The notes under the pieces: model-generated | What the model was told of the DNA's origin: nothing | Database searches by the model: none | Seen by the model: the letters and a program-made list of their open reading frames with translations, nothing else | Position numbers and translations under genes: made by a program | Part shown: positions 1 through 10,100 of the stretch, piece by piece | How positions within the stretch are numbered: position 1 is the first letter of the stretch | Layout of the letters: each line of letters opens with the position of its first letter | Source: Planococcus citri | Taxonomy: Eukaryota > Arthropoda > Insecta > Hemiptera > Pseudococcidae | DNA length: 64,000 nucleotides | Direction: 5' to 3' | NCBI RefSeq assembly: GCF_950023065.1 | Contig: NC_088678.1 | Location: 74,805,590 to 74,869,589, forward strand

Positions 1-210
1 GTACATAGCGCCAATAAAAACCAGTTCGAATTTTTTTGACCAAACCGGTTTTTCAATTTGTGGACACCCTGAGCAGAGGCCTGAAATTTTCAAGGTCGTT
101 TTTAAAAGCCCATATTTCTTGCTACTCAGCGCCGCTTCATTCATTTCGCTAGCTCTCTCTACTATAGAAATTAAAGCCACAGGGCACTAGTTTTTTGACA
201 TAAGTTACTG
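1..210. mobile_element. Right end of a TA-flanked fold-back element (window-edge copy)
   Basis: The sequence matches the right arm of the 1.09-kb palindromic element at 45194-46283. It shares the blocks about GCGCCAATAAAAACCAG, CCAAACCGGTTTTTCAA and TTCATTTCGCTAGCT. It ends in TTACTG followed by TA at 211-212, like the other copy's CATACTG-TA end. The left part lies outside the window. The element looks non-coding. Confidence 0.6.
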
Positions 211-310
211 TATACAAAACACAAGTACCTACTACCTATTAGTGGCCCATCATGACTAAATTCTTGAAATTCATATTATTTTGAAAAAATTAATTGTTTT
301 ATGTATCTAC

Positions 311-404
311 GCTAATCCAAGAAGTTTTTATGATCTATAAAATATAATCTAAGGATAACCTATGAATGTTGAAATTTTATTGCTGCACGGCCAGTCTTTC
401 AAAT
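311..404 (+). promoter_or_regulatory. Shared promoter/leader block, copy in front of gene G1
   Basis: This block starts with GCTAATCC, then a TATA-like CTATAAAATATA at about 334, then TAATCTAAGGATA, AATGTTGAAATTTTATTGC and CAGTCTTTCAA. The same order recurs at about 5060-5103 (3' half only), 26245-26333, 31164-31266, 32186-32270, 33381-33440, 36112-36200, 38785-38875 and 40303-40385, and more diverged at 35629-35712 and 39659-39752. It stands upstream of two unrelated gene bodies (G and U). Small indels that are not multiples of three between copies argue that it is mainly non-coding. Promoter plus 5' leader is my inference. Confidence 0.5.
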
Positions 405-479
405 GAAGGCAAACGAGTACATCATAGTGTATGAGTCATGCGTATTTACTTATTTACACTAATCATGTCTATTTTACAG

Positions 480-865
480 TAAAATGAAACAATCGAATCC
501 GTAGGTATTTCACAAACGAGAAAGTACATAGGTAAGTGGTAATTTTTAAATCAATAAGACTGAATGAAAGTTATCAAAGTTCAAAAAATAAATGAAAGAT
601 AAATGAAAATCACAATTGTTGTTTTTTTCTTTTGTAAATAGGCATCTACAAATTTTTAACGTAAATATTTCACTTGCTACGATTTTTTTTCAACAAAATC
701 AATATTTCTAATTTGAAAAGTTAATACCAATTAAAAAACAATTTCTAGAATATCTTATCAACTTTTTTCCAGACACTCAGGTCGATAGTTTCACCAACAC
801 CTCACCTCAAGACCATGAGACCAATAAACCATAATTCAAGCCTATTATTCAACAAGTCAATATAG
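480..865 (+). pseudogene. Small spliced gene G1 (three exons, start uncertain)
   Basis: Unrecognised. Exons inferred from splice sites are 480-531 (acceptor TTTTACAG, donor GTAAGT), 642-660 and 773-865, with stop TAG at 863-865. The phases fit: 2 at the first junction, 0 at the second. Exon 2 reads HLQIFN; exon 3 begins TLRSIVSP and ends SSLLFNKSI. The copy G2 (6871-7357) keeps the same frame and ends SSLLFNESI. Two third-position differences in exon 2 (CAT/CAC and AAC/AAT) are silent, and the 21-base length difference in exon 3 preserves frame. No ATG opens the first exon in frame, so either a 5' exon near 405-450 is missing or this copy is dead. Confidence 0.35.
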
Positions 866-954
866 GTTTTACGTATTTGTAGTTTGCAGTTCGCAACCTT
901 TGATTAGAATTCTTTTGCTCGCCGAATGGTTATAAATTTATCTTTTGACATAAC

Positions 955-1790
955 TTCACTCGATGAAATAAACTCATCACAAAAGAAATCAAAATTCAAA
1001 AAAATTGAAAAAATATATACGAATTTCAATTTTTTTGCTATGAGTGTGATTTTTACCAACTTTTTTATGAAATAGGTACGTCAGAACGTCAGAAAGAGGT
1101 CAAAATAAGACAACTGAATAAATTTAAGCTTTTTTTGATGTTTGAAATTGAAAATAGAATTTTTTCGATTTTTTTTTGTGATGAGTTCATTTCATCGAGT
1201 GAAGGGGTCTTTTCAATTTTTTCAACGGATACGTAAAAATAGGGATGAAATGGGTCAACTTCACCAGTCAAAACTTTTTTTTATGTTTCAAATCAAAAAA
1301 TCGCGTTTTTCGCAAACTTTCAATTTTTCAAAATCGACTTTACGACATAATGCCATCCCTATTTTTTAATATGTTGTTCAGCATGAAAAGTTGTCCATAA
1401 TATATTTTTTTCAGAATTTTTGAGAGTCGGAACAATATGAAAACTTTGTTTTGAAACTTTTCGCGCTAATTTTTCGAACGAAAAAAATTGGCATTGGCAA
1501 CACTGATTTTTATGATATCACCGAAAAACCTTTCAAAACCCCTAAACTATTGGAAAAAGTTCCATTATGGTAGGTATCGCGGTTATCGAGTAATCCACTG
1601 CTGAAATGGATGATATTTCAAGTTCACTGAAAACGTTGACACCCCCTAGCAGCCTTTAAGGAATGGTCAGAGGGATGCGATTTGCGCCATTGGTCATCCC
1701 TTCGGAATGTTGTTTCTACAAGAAAAAGGCCAACAAAATCGCTGACCCCCCCATCTTATCAATTCTTGGTCGAATTGACATAGAATTACA
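955..1790. mobile_element. Fold-back repeat family FB-B, copy 1 (right arm and tail)
   Basis: T/A-rich non-coding repeat with the blocks CTCGATGAAATAAACTCATC, ATTTCATCGAGTGAAGG, CGACTTTACGACATAATGCC and TTGTTCAGCATGAAAAG, then a tail ending near GGTCGAATTGACATAGAA. The arms are mutually inverted in fuller copies at 8140-8910, 58190-59960 (split by an LTR) and 61730-62420. The tail recurs at 60010-60320, 62420-62730 and, inverted, at 56500-56710. The small open frames inside it are T-rich chance frames. Confidence 0.5.
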
Positions 1791-2310
1791 CTCTAGGTAC
1801 CTAGCCTACCATCATTTTTCTATAATTCAATTTTTTTTATTGCTGTATTTTTGTTCATTTTTCAACTTATTTATCGTGCCTTTATTTTCCATTCATTTTC
1901 GTTCTTCATTTTCATTTCACTTAATTAAGTACTTTGGTAATGTTAAGGAAATGAGGAATAAAAAACAAAACGTACCTATTTATTTATTTCGACAAAAACC
2001 GAAAATTTTAATTCTCAACAATTTTCCTCGGTCGCATTTTTTCGTAGAATGCTTCCTTCCTTCCCCCTCCAAATCAATTCTATGAAACTTATTTTTAAAA
2101 TTTTTCAAAAAATTATTTCAAAACGTTTTAGTTTTTTGTCAATAAATCAAAAATAAACATCCTAGAAAAAAACTAATGAGATTGCGTCGATTCAAAATTT
2201 AATTCTCCACAGATTTTGAAGAATGTGACAGTTTCTACCCACTTATAAATTAAATATCCTTTTTCCAAAAACGAAAATGTCAGGAATTAAGTTTAATGGT
2301 ATCCACCGTC
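1791..2310. other. T-rich spacer, no gene seen
   Basis: The stretch is low in complexity and rich in T and A. The 140-codon open frame on the + strand (1663-2085) is mostly F, L, S and Y from T-rich DNA and has no splice context or copy that preserves its frame. I see no coding evidence. Confidence 0.5.
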
Positions 2311-2314
2311 GCGC

Positions 2315-2498
2315 TGTCTACTCTCTAAATTAAAAGCAGTCAAATTTCACGGCTTAGCAGTCACGACATTTTGCCTTTTTAAAGCAGTAGTTTTTTTTAC
2401 TGCAAAACAGTGAAAAAAAAACTACTGCTTTAAAAAGGCAAAATGTCGTGACTGCTAAGCAGTGAAATTGACTGTTTCAAATTTGGAGAGTAGTGACA
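2315..2498. repeat. Hairpin element with about 70-base arms
   Basis: Left arm GTCTACTCTC... through CTTAGCAGTCACGACATTT and TTTAAAGCAGTAGTTTTTTT. Right arm is its near-perfect reverse complement, ending GGAGAGTAG around 2490. The loop is only a few bases (about 2402-2408). A transcript would fold into one long stem. Size and symmetry fit a small MITE or an hpRNA-like source. Confidence 0.75.
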
Positions 2499-2559
2499 GG
2501 GGTGAGAAATCGCACCGATGGAACAGCATTTTTAGCTGAAGTAAGTATTACCAACGTCA

Positions 2560-2975
2560 TACGAGTATCACATTATTGTGATCATTTCAATTTGTAAGTA
2601 ATTTCTGTAACTGGTTTCAGATTAATGAACCGGTTTCAAAATCCGATTCGCAAAAGTACGAGTAGTTCAATGTTTCACACTTTAGATACACCTTTTGTTT
2701 CAAGATTTTTTCCATATCTCCAATTTTTAGGTGATCGTCAAAACTAGTTTCTAAATACGAACCAATGAACTGGTTTCAAAATGCGATAAGATAAGACAGA
2801 ATTGTGTAAGTATAATATGTAACTTTTCACACCCTACAACTTTTGTTTCAAGGTTTTTCCTCTATCTGTTAGAAATATACCTATAGGTACCTATTGAATG
2901 ATTACAAAAAAAAACCTCCAATTTTTAAGTTACTTTTAATAACTGGTTGAAGAATAATGAATCGGTTTCAAAAAA
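2560..2975. mobile_element. Partial copy of the TA-flanked palindromic element
   Basis: Repeated blocks ATTAATGAACCGGTTTCAAA, CCAATTTTTAGGTGATCGTC and CTACAACTTTTGTTTCAAG match the middle of the right arm of the 45194-46283 element. No terminal inverted repeat is visible at either end here, so this is a fragment. The flank at 3030-3100 repeats 219-285. Confidence 0.55.
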
Positions 2976-3326
2976 TTCATTAGTCCGCTGAAATTCTCCT
3001 TTTAAGGGTGTTATTTGCCATCAAACTAACACAAGTACCTACCTATCAGTAGACTCCATCATGACTAAATTCTTGAAATTCATATTATTTTGATGACATA
3101 AATTATTTTGTCTATTAAAGACAGCTTTAAGGGAAAGTGGGTAATTTTTCAATCAATAAGACTATTCTAGTTCAAACTATAGACAATAGTGATACCTAAG
3201 CAAAAATATTGGTACACTCATAATATGTTTTGCAACTTTAAATGCGAGCATCACTGCTAAAATTATTCAAAATAATGGTTTCATTTTGTAACACGGACCT
3301 GACTTATATGTAATTTTAATTGTTTT

Positions 3327-3811
3327 AGGAGTTCTAACTGTCGACAAAACTCGCTTAAACGGTGTCAAAATACTCAAAGCGGGATATGTGGATGGGGAAT
3401 GCTTTGCGATGTAATTTAATCTATGGTTCGGTATCATTAAATCGAGAAATCTCACAAATAATTTTTTTTTAAATTCAGGAATTAGCCAGATTAGGAGCAG
3501 ATGTAAACAGACTTGATATTGATTCCAACGCCATCGATGAAGCAAAACAGCATTAGGTAATTATTAGATGATTCGATTAAAGAAAATTTAAGGCAAGTGA
3601 CGATAAAAAATCAACCTATAATGAATTATGATTTAGTATTATTTTGTGTTATAAATTTTATGGATATAAGTATAAATGATTCGATTTACAAACACGAGCG
3701 AGATTATTTTGAAAAATACGACGCTGTAGTTATTTCTAAAGTAATCGAACATAATTATCCCAAATGATGAGAAAGAAAAATTTCTTATCGAGCTCTATAA
3801 ATACTCTTCAA
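3327..3811 (+). pseudogene. COQ3 fragment: exons 3-5 with introns
   Basis: Three diverged exon copies lie in order. About 3327-3411 matches COQ3 exon 3 (NKTRL-G-VKIL, then the SAM-binding loop mutated). Exon 4 (3479-about 3560) matches nearly word for word (ELARLGADV). Exon 5 (about 3664-3811) keeps IYKHERD-FEKYDAVV and ends at CTTCAAG before TAAGTT. The introns are retained, so this is a DNA-level duplication and not a retrocopy. It is disabled by loss of the glycine-rich loop, stops (TAA at the end of exon 3, TAG in exon 4) and a frame break around AATTATCCCAAATGATG. Exons 1-2 and 6-7 are absent. Confidence 0.85.
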
Positions 3812-4059
3812 GTAAGTTGCATAAAAATCTTAAGCCATTATAACAATATTTTTTGAATGATATTTTATTCAAAACTTGCAAATGAAGAAAAAAATTGATA
3901 AGTAAAAAAATTGTTTGAAACACCTAATTCAATCCCTTCAATCTGGTTACATTTTCTTATTCTACAAAGGAAGGTCAGATTCGCCGCGAATAAATAAGTA
4001 TAATATCGAACTAACTCACTGATACACTCTATTCGGTCTTACTCCGTCTTAGTAAGTTT

Positions 4060-4690
4060 TTTTTCCAATTCAGTTGTTACACAATCTATTTATTTTTTTT
4101 TGGGATTCAATGTTTTTGATTTTTCATATTCCTTTGTTTTTTCAGGGTTGTTTCTTGCTTTTGTTAATTTTTCAATTCAGTTTTTCACAATAAATTTTTT
4201 TTCGAGAATTCAATTTTTTTACTTTTCCAGATTCGTCGTTTTTTTCACAACCAATTTCAGTTCCGGAATTTTCAAGTTTTTAGTTTTTCCATTTTGTTTT
4301 CGTTTGAACGATTTCGATTTTCGTTTGCTAAATTTTTTGTTTTCATTTTTCAAAATTGTGAGAATAATATTTTTTTCAGTCTCCATTCTGAGGTTTTTTT
4401 TTTTTTTTTTTTTGTTAGTTAACGTTCACATTTTTGAGGTTTAGGTATGTTTTTCATTTTAGATTTTTTCTTCAGTTTTCAGTTTCATGTTTACAGTTCT
4501 TCTCATTTTCAGTTTTCAACTTGATTTTTTTTTGTTAGTCAATTCATTTTTTTCACGACTGATTTCGTTTCTAGATTTTTTTTGTATTTTTGCTTCAATT
4601 TTATTTTGTTATGTTCAATTTATTTTTCTTGGTTTTTAGTTATTGCTGGTGCGTCTTTTGATTTTTAGCGTTTGGTTGTACATATTTTTG
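4060..4690. repeat. T-rich low-complexity stretch
   Basis: Long stretch of TTTTTC/TTTTCAG-like words with a run of about 21 T at 4391-4411. The open frame in it (4100-4444 +) is almost wholly F, S, L and V and is a composition artefact. Confidence 0.6.
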
Positions 4691-4716
4691 GTTTAATTTT
4701 TATTGCTTCTGTGTTC

Positions 4717-5035
4717 GGATGTTTATGTAGACGATCTTCGTGAGCTTTTGCTACTTTTTAGATGATTTCGTCAACTGAAGAAATCTTCCAGTAAGCTCTG
4801 AGTGATTTATTACTCACATACCAGGGAGCATTCGCCATTAGACGAAGCGTTTTCTCTCGAAAACGTTGGATAATGTCACGATTTGACTTTTTGGCACAAC
4901 CGCATAATTGCAGGGCTCCATATATTATGCCCAAATAGGTCTAATCATCATCGCATAGATGAGTTTTTTGTTTTCCATGCTGAGTTTGAACTTCTTACCA
5001 ATCAGCCCGTAAAGACTTTTTTAACTCGAAGGTCT
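4717..5035 (-). mobile_element. Jockey-like LINE remnant (3' end of reverse transcriptase ORF)
   Basis: Read on the - strand, two frames together give the typical C-terminal end of a Jockey-type ORF2: LIGKKFKLSMENKKLIY..MIRPIW, then after a frameshift near 4920 GCAKKSN..IIQRF..K.LR, then MANAPWYVSNKSL, then SVDEII. There is one frameshift and an in-frame TAA near 4759, so it is dead. It lies back to back with the RTE-like element downstream. The catalytic RT domain is not present. Confidence 0.8.
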
Positions 5036-5062
5036 AGTTCTTTTCTCTTTTGGCGCACATGA

Positions 5063-6730
5063 ATGTTGAAATTTTATTGCTGCATGGCCAGTCTTTCAAA
5101 TGAAGCCATACACCATCCCCATGGGACTCCCATGGGACTTGCACGCGCCAGTTCCCATGATCCGCGCGCCCATGGCAGTGATCCACTGGACAACATTGCA
5201 GAAAAAGAACCTTCAATCCTCTACGAAGAGGTCCTCAAAGCCATGGAATACCTAAAAAACAACAAAGCTCCTGGCCCTGACAACATCCCCGCCAAAGTCT
5301 TCAAAACTGGAAGCACCGAAGTCACCAGAAGAATCCATCTCATCTGCAATCACGTATGGCAAACTGGAGAATGGCCAGATGATTGGACCCAGTCAACTTA
5401 CATCACGTTGTACAAAAAGGGCTCACCAGAGAACTGTGAGAACTATCGCACCATATCGCTCATCTCACACGCCAGCAAAGTGCTCCTGAAGATCATATAT
5501 GATCGACTGTATCCACTCATGCAGTCTGAAATCCCACCAGAACAGGCTGGATTCACCAAAGGAAGAGGCACCAGAGAGCAAATCCTCAACATCAGAATGC
5601 TCATTGAAAAAGCTCGCGAGTACAATGTTCCTGCGGTGCTCTGCTTTGTGGACTACAAAAAAGCATTCGATTGTGTCCAGTGGCAGGAATTATGGCGTAT
5701 TCTGCTTGAGATGGGAGCTCCAAAACATCTCGTTTGGCTGATCAAACAACTGTACAAGAAGGGATCAGCTAATGTCCGCGCCAACAGGACAACATCCGGG
5801 AAGTTTCACCCTGAGAAAGTAGTCCACCAAGGCTGTATACTGTCTCCGCTTCTATTCAACATCTACGGAGAGTATATCATCTGGGAGACACTGCAGAAGA
5901 TCAGAGATGACTTGGATGGAGCTGATGAATGGCCCGGAGGTGTCTTGATAGGTGGCCGACAAATCACCAACCTCCGGTACGCCGATGACACCACTTTGGT
6001 AGCCTCAAGTATCGAGTACATGTCAGTGCTGCTCAAGTGCCTGGAGGAAGTCAGCGCAAAATACGGCTTACTCATCAACACAGCGAAAACAAAGATCATG
6101 GTGATTGACAGACTGGCCAACAACTTGCCAGAGATCCAGGACGTCGGAGGAATCGAAGTCGTCAAGAGATTCTCCTACCTTGGCTCTGTCATTGAGAACA
6201 CTGGCGGATGTGAAGGTGAAATCCGTCACCGTTGCCAACTGACCAAAACTGCGATGACTCGTTTGAAGAGAATATGGAGCGATTCGGCGATAAGCAAGGC
6301 GCTCAAAATTCGACTCGTCAATGCGCTGGTCTTCTCTGTCTTCCTGTACGCGTCGGAGACTTGGACCATTCGCGAAGGAGATCGAAGACGGATCGACGCG
6401 ATGGAAATGTGGTGCTGGAGGCGCCTGCTCAGAGTTCCCTGGACGGCTAAAAGAACGAACGCCTCCATACTCCGAGAAATTGGTGTGAACAAGCACCTAT
6501 CTGCTGTGGTACTTGGCCAGATACTTAAGTACTTCGGACGGCTGACGAGAGCGGATGCCATGGAGGCGATATTTGTGCAAGGAAAAGTAGACGGAGCGAG
6601 AGCCAGAGGAAGATCTTCAACTCGATGGACTGACTCGATTCGCAAAGCAACTGGCTGCAGCTTTGCCGAATGCGTGAGAAGCGCAAAGGATAAGGAGCAG
6701 TGGCGCACGATTACCCGCAGGATTACGTAA
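5063..6730 (+). CDS. RTE/BovB-like non-LTR retrotransposon reverse transcriptase, 5'-truncated
   Basis: Open frame of 555 codons. From about residue 50 on it is a non-LTR reverse transcriptase: KAPGPDNIP (about 68-76), NYRTISLISHASKVLLKI, QAGFTKGRGTREQ, catalytic FVDYKKAFD (about 195-203), QGCILSPLLFN, and the catalytic YADD (306-309). The C-terminal region has YASETWT, RRIDAMEMWCWRRLLRVPW and a final RARGRSSTRW segment. These blocks resemble the RTE/BovB group more than Jockey or R1. The N-terminal apurinic-like endonuclease is missing. The first roughly 15 codons (MLKFYCCMASLSNE) are not LINE sequence: they come from the shared promoter/leader block, so the real element begins within or just after it. 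GC content is far above its neighbours and the frame is fully open, suggesting recent insertion. Confidence 0.93.
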   Translation: MLKFYCCMASLSNEAIHHPHGTPMGLARASSHDPRAHGSDPLDNIAEKEPSILYEEVLKAMEYLKNNKAPGPDNIPAKVFKTGSTEVTRRIHLICNHVWQTGEWPDDWTQSTYITLYKKGSPENCENYRTISLISHASKVLLKIIYDRLYPLMQSEIPPEQAGFTKGRGTREQILNIRMLIEKAREYNVPAVLCFVDYKKAFDCVQWQELWRILLEMGAPKHLVWLIKQLYKKGSANVRANRTTSGKFHPEKVVHQGCILSPLLFNIYGEYIIWETLQKIRDDLDGADEWPGGVLIGGRQITNLRYADDTTLVASSIEYMSVLLKCLEEVSAKYGLLINTAKTKIMVIDRLANNLPEIQDVGGIEVVKRFSYLGSVIENTGGCEGEIRHRCQLTKTAMTRLKRIWSDSAISKALKIRLVNALVFSVFLYASETWTIREGDRRRIDAMEMWCWRRLLRVPWTAKRTNASILREIGVNKHLSAVVLGQILKYFGRLTRADAMEAIFVQGKVDGARARGRSSTRWTDSIRKATGCSFAECVRSAKDKEQWRTITRRIT

Positions 6731-6783
6731 TTTTGGAATAGTCACGATACCCCCGCGTGGGGTGATACGATTAAATGATGATG
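5107..6783 (+). mobile_element. RTE/BovB-like LINE insertion, 5'-truncated
   Basis: Extent set by comparison with the empty paralogous site. G1 (361-500) reads straight from the leader block into GAGTCATGCG..TTATTTACACTAAT, whereas here the match resumes at about 6825 (GAATCATGCG). The inserted DNA carries the RT frame, a 50-base 3' UTR and an ending TTAAATGATGATGAC, the short-repeat tail common in RTE-type elements. The short target-site duplication is not obvious to me. Confidence 0.8.
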
Positions 6784-6870
6784 ACATATGTACTTAGAAG
6801 AGGTAAGTCAACGCTTATTTTTAGAATCATGCGCATTAATTATTTACACTAATTAATATATCTATTTTAA

Positions 6871-7357
6871 ATGAAATGGGAAAAATTAAATTCATATTGG
6901 AATATGAGCAACAACAATTCCATTGAATATTTAAAGAAGCAACGAAAAGACAACGTACAGTACAAAACCATACAAAATGATAAAGTAATGTAAGTGGTAA
7001 TTTTTCAATCAATAAGACTGAATGAAAGCTATCATTGTTTAAGAATGAAAGACATATAAATGAAAATCAGAACTGTTTTTATTTTTATTTTTGTAAATAG
7101 CCACCTACAAATTTTTAATGTAGGTAAATATTTCACTTGCTACGACTTTTTTTCAACAAAATCAATATTTTTAATTTGTAAAGATATGCATCTACCTATT
7201 AAAAATAAACAATTTCTAGAATATCTTATCAACGTTTTTTCAGACACTCGAGTCAATAGTTTCACCAAAACCTCACACCTCACACCTCACCTCATCACAT
7301 CATATCCCAAGACCAATAAACTATAATTCAAGCCTATTATTCAACGAGTCAATATAG
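6871..7357 (+). CDS. Small spliced gene G2 (three exons)
   Basis: Unrecognised. Exons: 6871-6989 (ATG at 6871, donor GTAAGT), 7101-7119 (after GTAAATAG, donor GTAGGT) and 7244-7357 (after TTTTTTCAG, stop TAG). Phases are 2 then 0, and the spliced frame is open, giving about 83 residues. The N-terminus MKWEKLNSYW.. is Asn/Lys-rich, then HLQIFN, then TLESIVSP, a His/Ser-rich insert (TSHLTSSHH) absent from G1, and the tail SSLLFNESI. Its promoter/leader block (5060-5103) is separated from it by the RTE-like LINE, so expression may be lost or altered. The first exon differs from G1, so the start is uncertain. Confidence 0.4.
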
Positions 7358-7429
7358 GTTTTACGTATTTGTAGTTTGCAGTTCGTAACTTTGATTAGAA
7401 TTCCTTTGCTCGTTGAATCGTTATAAATT

Positions 7430-8060
7430 CATCTTTTGACAAACGTACCCTACCTAAAACTACCCAATAAACATACTCCCTATCTGTGGTTCTCTATACT
7501 TGCGGTCTCCAGACTCGAGTATTTAATACGATAAAGGGTTCAGTTAAATGTACTCGACTATACTCGTACACGTAAAATATTCGCCATAAATCACAACTGC
7601 CCAACAATACACTTAATTAGCTGACGAGTAAGTGTATAAGGATGATCACACGCTTAGCTGAACTACAAGAGTAACTACATATAACGTCTAGACTCCAAAG
7701 CATTTGATTAATACTTCAAGTACATACCATATGTACAAGTTAGTAGGTATGTATACCTAGGTAAGTGGTAAAATAGTACACTATTCTTGAAGTTCGAAAT
7801 GTTGAAAGCTACAACAAGAGATCTTCTGAGAGAAAAAAACAAAACAAAACTCGCAAATAGGCTACATACAAACTCGTATCAGATAAATTTGCACCAAGCA
7901 ACGTAAGAGGCAGAGTTGGAATTTACGGCGGTTAAGTATGCAAAATTGTTAACGTATAAGTTGTAAGTATAATGGTTTCATCTGAGACGTTCAAGGCGTT
8001 CTCGTTGATAAATGTGCCCGTGAAAAACAGACACGTGGTAAACATTAAAATAAGTACACG
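7430..8060. other. Spacer without recognised gene
   Basis: Mixed-composition DNA rich in TACTCG/GTACTCGTA-like words. I see no long frame, no paired splice sites and no inverted repeat. Confidence 0.4.
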
Positions 8061-8139
8061 CTGATTTGGGAATAAATTATTCTGAAAGTTTTTCGAAAAA
8101 TCAACGAAGATTAGAAAAAGAGTCTTTGTACTACTTCGG

Positions 8140-8910
8140 AGGAAAGAGGGTTTCGACTCTCAAAAATTTTGAAAAAAAAACACCTATATCTTGGACAACT
8201 TTTTATTCTGAACAACATAAATGTATTAAAAAATTGGGATGGCATTATTTCGTAAAGTCGATTAGAAAAAATTGAAAGTTCGTGAAAAAATTCGATTTTT
8301 TGATTTAAAACATGAAAAAAAGTTTTGACTGGTGAAGCTGACCCATTTGATTCCTATTTTTTCATAATCGTTGAGAAAGTTGAAAAACCCCCTTCACTCG
8401 ATGAAATAACTTAAACTCATCACAAAAAATCAAAATTCGAAAAAATTCAATTTTCAATTCCAAACATCAAAAAAAAGTTAAAATTTATTCAGTTGTCTTA
8501 TCTTGACCTCTTTCTGATGTAGGTATTTTATGAAAAAGTTAATAAAAATCACACTCATAGCAAAAAAATTAAAATTTGTTCAGATATTATTTGAATTTTT
8601 TCGAATTTTGATTTTTTTTGTGACGAGTACATTTCATCGAGTAAAAAGGGGGTTTTCAACTTTTTCAACGGATATGTAAAAATAGGGGTCAAATGGGTGA
8701 ACTTCACCAATCAGAATTTTTTATTCCATGTTTTAAATAAGAAAATCAAATTTTTTCGCAACCTTTCAACTTTTTTGAATCGACTTTACGAAATAATGCC
8801 ATCTCATTATCTCATTGTCATTATGTTGTTCAGCATGAAAAGTTATCCATAATAGGTATATTTTTTTCAGAATTTTTGAGAGCCGGAACGATATGAAAAC
8901 TACGTTTTGA
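8140..8910. mobile_element. Fold-back repeat FB-B, copy 2, both arms
   Basis: The left arm has GACTCTCAAAAATTTTGAA, CTTGGACAACTTTTTATTCTG, GGCATTATTTCGTAAAGTCG and CACTCGATGAAAT. The right arm is the reverse order and complement: ATTTCATCGAGT, CGACTTTACGAAATAATGCC, TTCAGCATGAAAAGTTATCC and TTCAGAATTTTTGAGAG. Arms are about 330 bases, with a loop of about 100 bases around 8500-8570. Non-coding; the ORF-like stretches on either strand are mirror images of one another. Confidence 0.7.
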
Positions 8911-9149
8911 AACTTTTCGAGCCAATTTTTCGTACAAAACTGAATGGCAACAGTGCTTCGCGTAGAAATACGCAATTCTCAAGTTTCAGTTTTTTTTGGT
9001 GGTGGAGGAACAGTAATGTATTTTTAGCAAATTTCATCATGATGGGGGAAATTGTAAACATATTGGAGGATTTCTAACCTAACTACGTAAAGGGGAGTAA
9101 AACACTTCCATGCCCTAAAAACACCGTTAGGGCTTTCATTAAGTAAGCA

Positions 9150-9600
9150 CTAAGCAGTAGGTAATTTTTCTTTTAATTATAATTCATATTAAACAAAATA
9201 TCCGTGTTAACACCTTTTTAAATAAAATGATACGAATATTGGGAATATCAATACCTAATAATTGTTTTCGTATTAATTGCATTTTTAGGTTATTCTTTAA
9301 TTTGAACAAATTTTGAAAATTCAGACATATTATGCGATAAATGACTCGAAAATAGACTTTTTTTTTTTTACCATAGAACGAGCTTAAAAAAGGTTTGAAG
9401 GTTAAAACCTGCGTACTAAATCACATCCGCACTGTTTCTTATTATATGTGCCAAATTTACATCTCCTAGGTGATCTCGGGAAGGATTATGGATGCTCTCA
9501 GGGTCAAAAACTTTGAAAAATTATGCGCGAAATAAACTATTTTACTTATTTGAAAAAAGTTACATTGTTCTCAAAGAACAGATAAGAAACAATAAAGAAA
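9150..9600. repeat. Segmental duplication SD1, copy a
   Basis: Shares about 450 bases with 16180-16810 and part with 11090-11540. Common words include TTAATTATAATTCA, ATGACTCGA, CACATCCGCACTGTTTCTTA, TGTGCCAAATTTACATCTCC, GGGAAGGATTA and AACAGATAAGAAACAAT. A more diverged relative is at 20360-20520. No coding frame is preserved among the copies. Confidence 0.7.
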
Positions 9601-9975
9601 ATTAGGGTAAGGTAGAGTGGGGTAATAGCAAAGCACTATTTGATTAGTGACACTGTGAGAGGGCGCTGTGAGAAGACTATTGCACGGATGAAGCTGAAAT
9701 TTGTACCACTTATACTTCAGAGGGTTTTCTATCAATGGTAAAATTTTGGTAAAATTTGGTACACAAATCACGGAGAAAATTGCAATTTGAAAATTTGAAA
9801 ATCGACTTTTGCATTTACGAGTACCCCATGTTGGGGTAAATGCAAAAGTGGGCGATATTTTTTTTAATTTTTTGCATTTTCAACACACTCACTGTATTAT
9901 ACGTGTCATTTGCTAACTTTTGATGTATTCGTGTTCTTGTTTGTGTAAAAAATTCGATTTAGTACAAAAAAAATA

Positions 9976-10100
9976 GTAGTTTATTCAACTAGGAAGTAAA
10001 AGGGATTTTCGACGAATTTTGAGGTTTATTGCCCGAGCGAAGCGAGGGAAATAATTCAAAATTGTCGAAAATCACTCTTACTCCCTGGTTGAATGATATA
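9976..10100. repeat. Short hairpin element, copy 1
   Basis: Arms TTCAACTAGGAAGTAA..GGGATTTTCGAC..AATTTTGA and TCAAAATTGTCGAAAATC..TTACTCCCTGGTTGAA are inverted, enclosing the loop TTGCCCGAGCGAAGCGAGGG. The second copy is at 24748-24880, and the flanking TTATGAGGGAGAAAAA is shared too. Confidence 0.65.

Noticed and set aside
1663..2085. 140-codon + strand open frame
   Set aside because: T-rich composition (F/L/S/Y runs), starts inside a repeat tail, and related repeat copies do not keep the frame.
4100..4444. 114-codon + strand open frame that looks membrane-like
   Set aside because: Wholly explained by poly-T low-complexity DNA; F-rich with no splice or copy support.
5863..6708. Long - strand frames (100-160 codons) and short + frames
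   Set aside because: Shadows of the reverse transcriptase reading frame.
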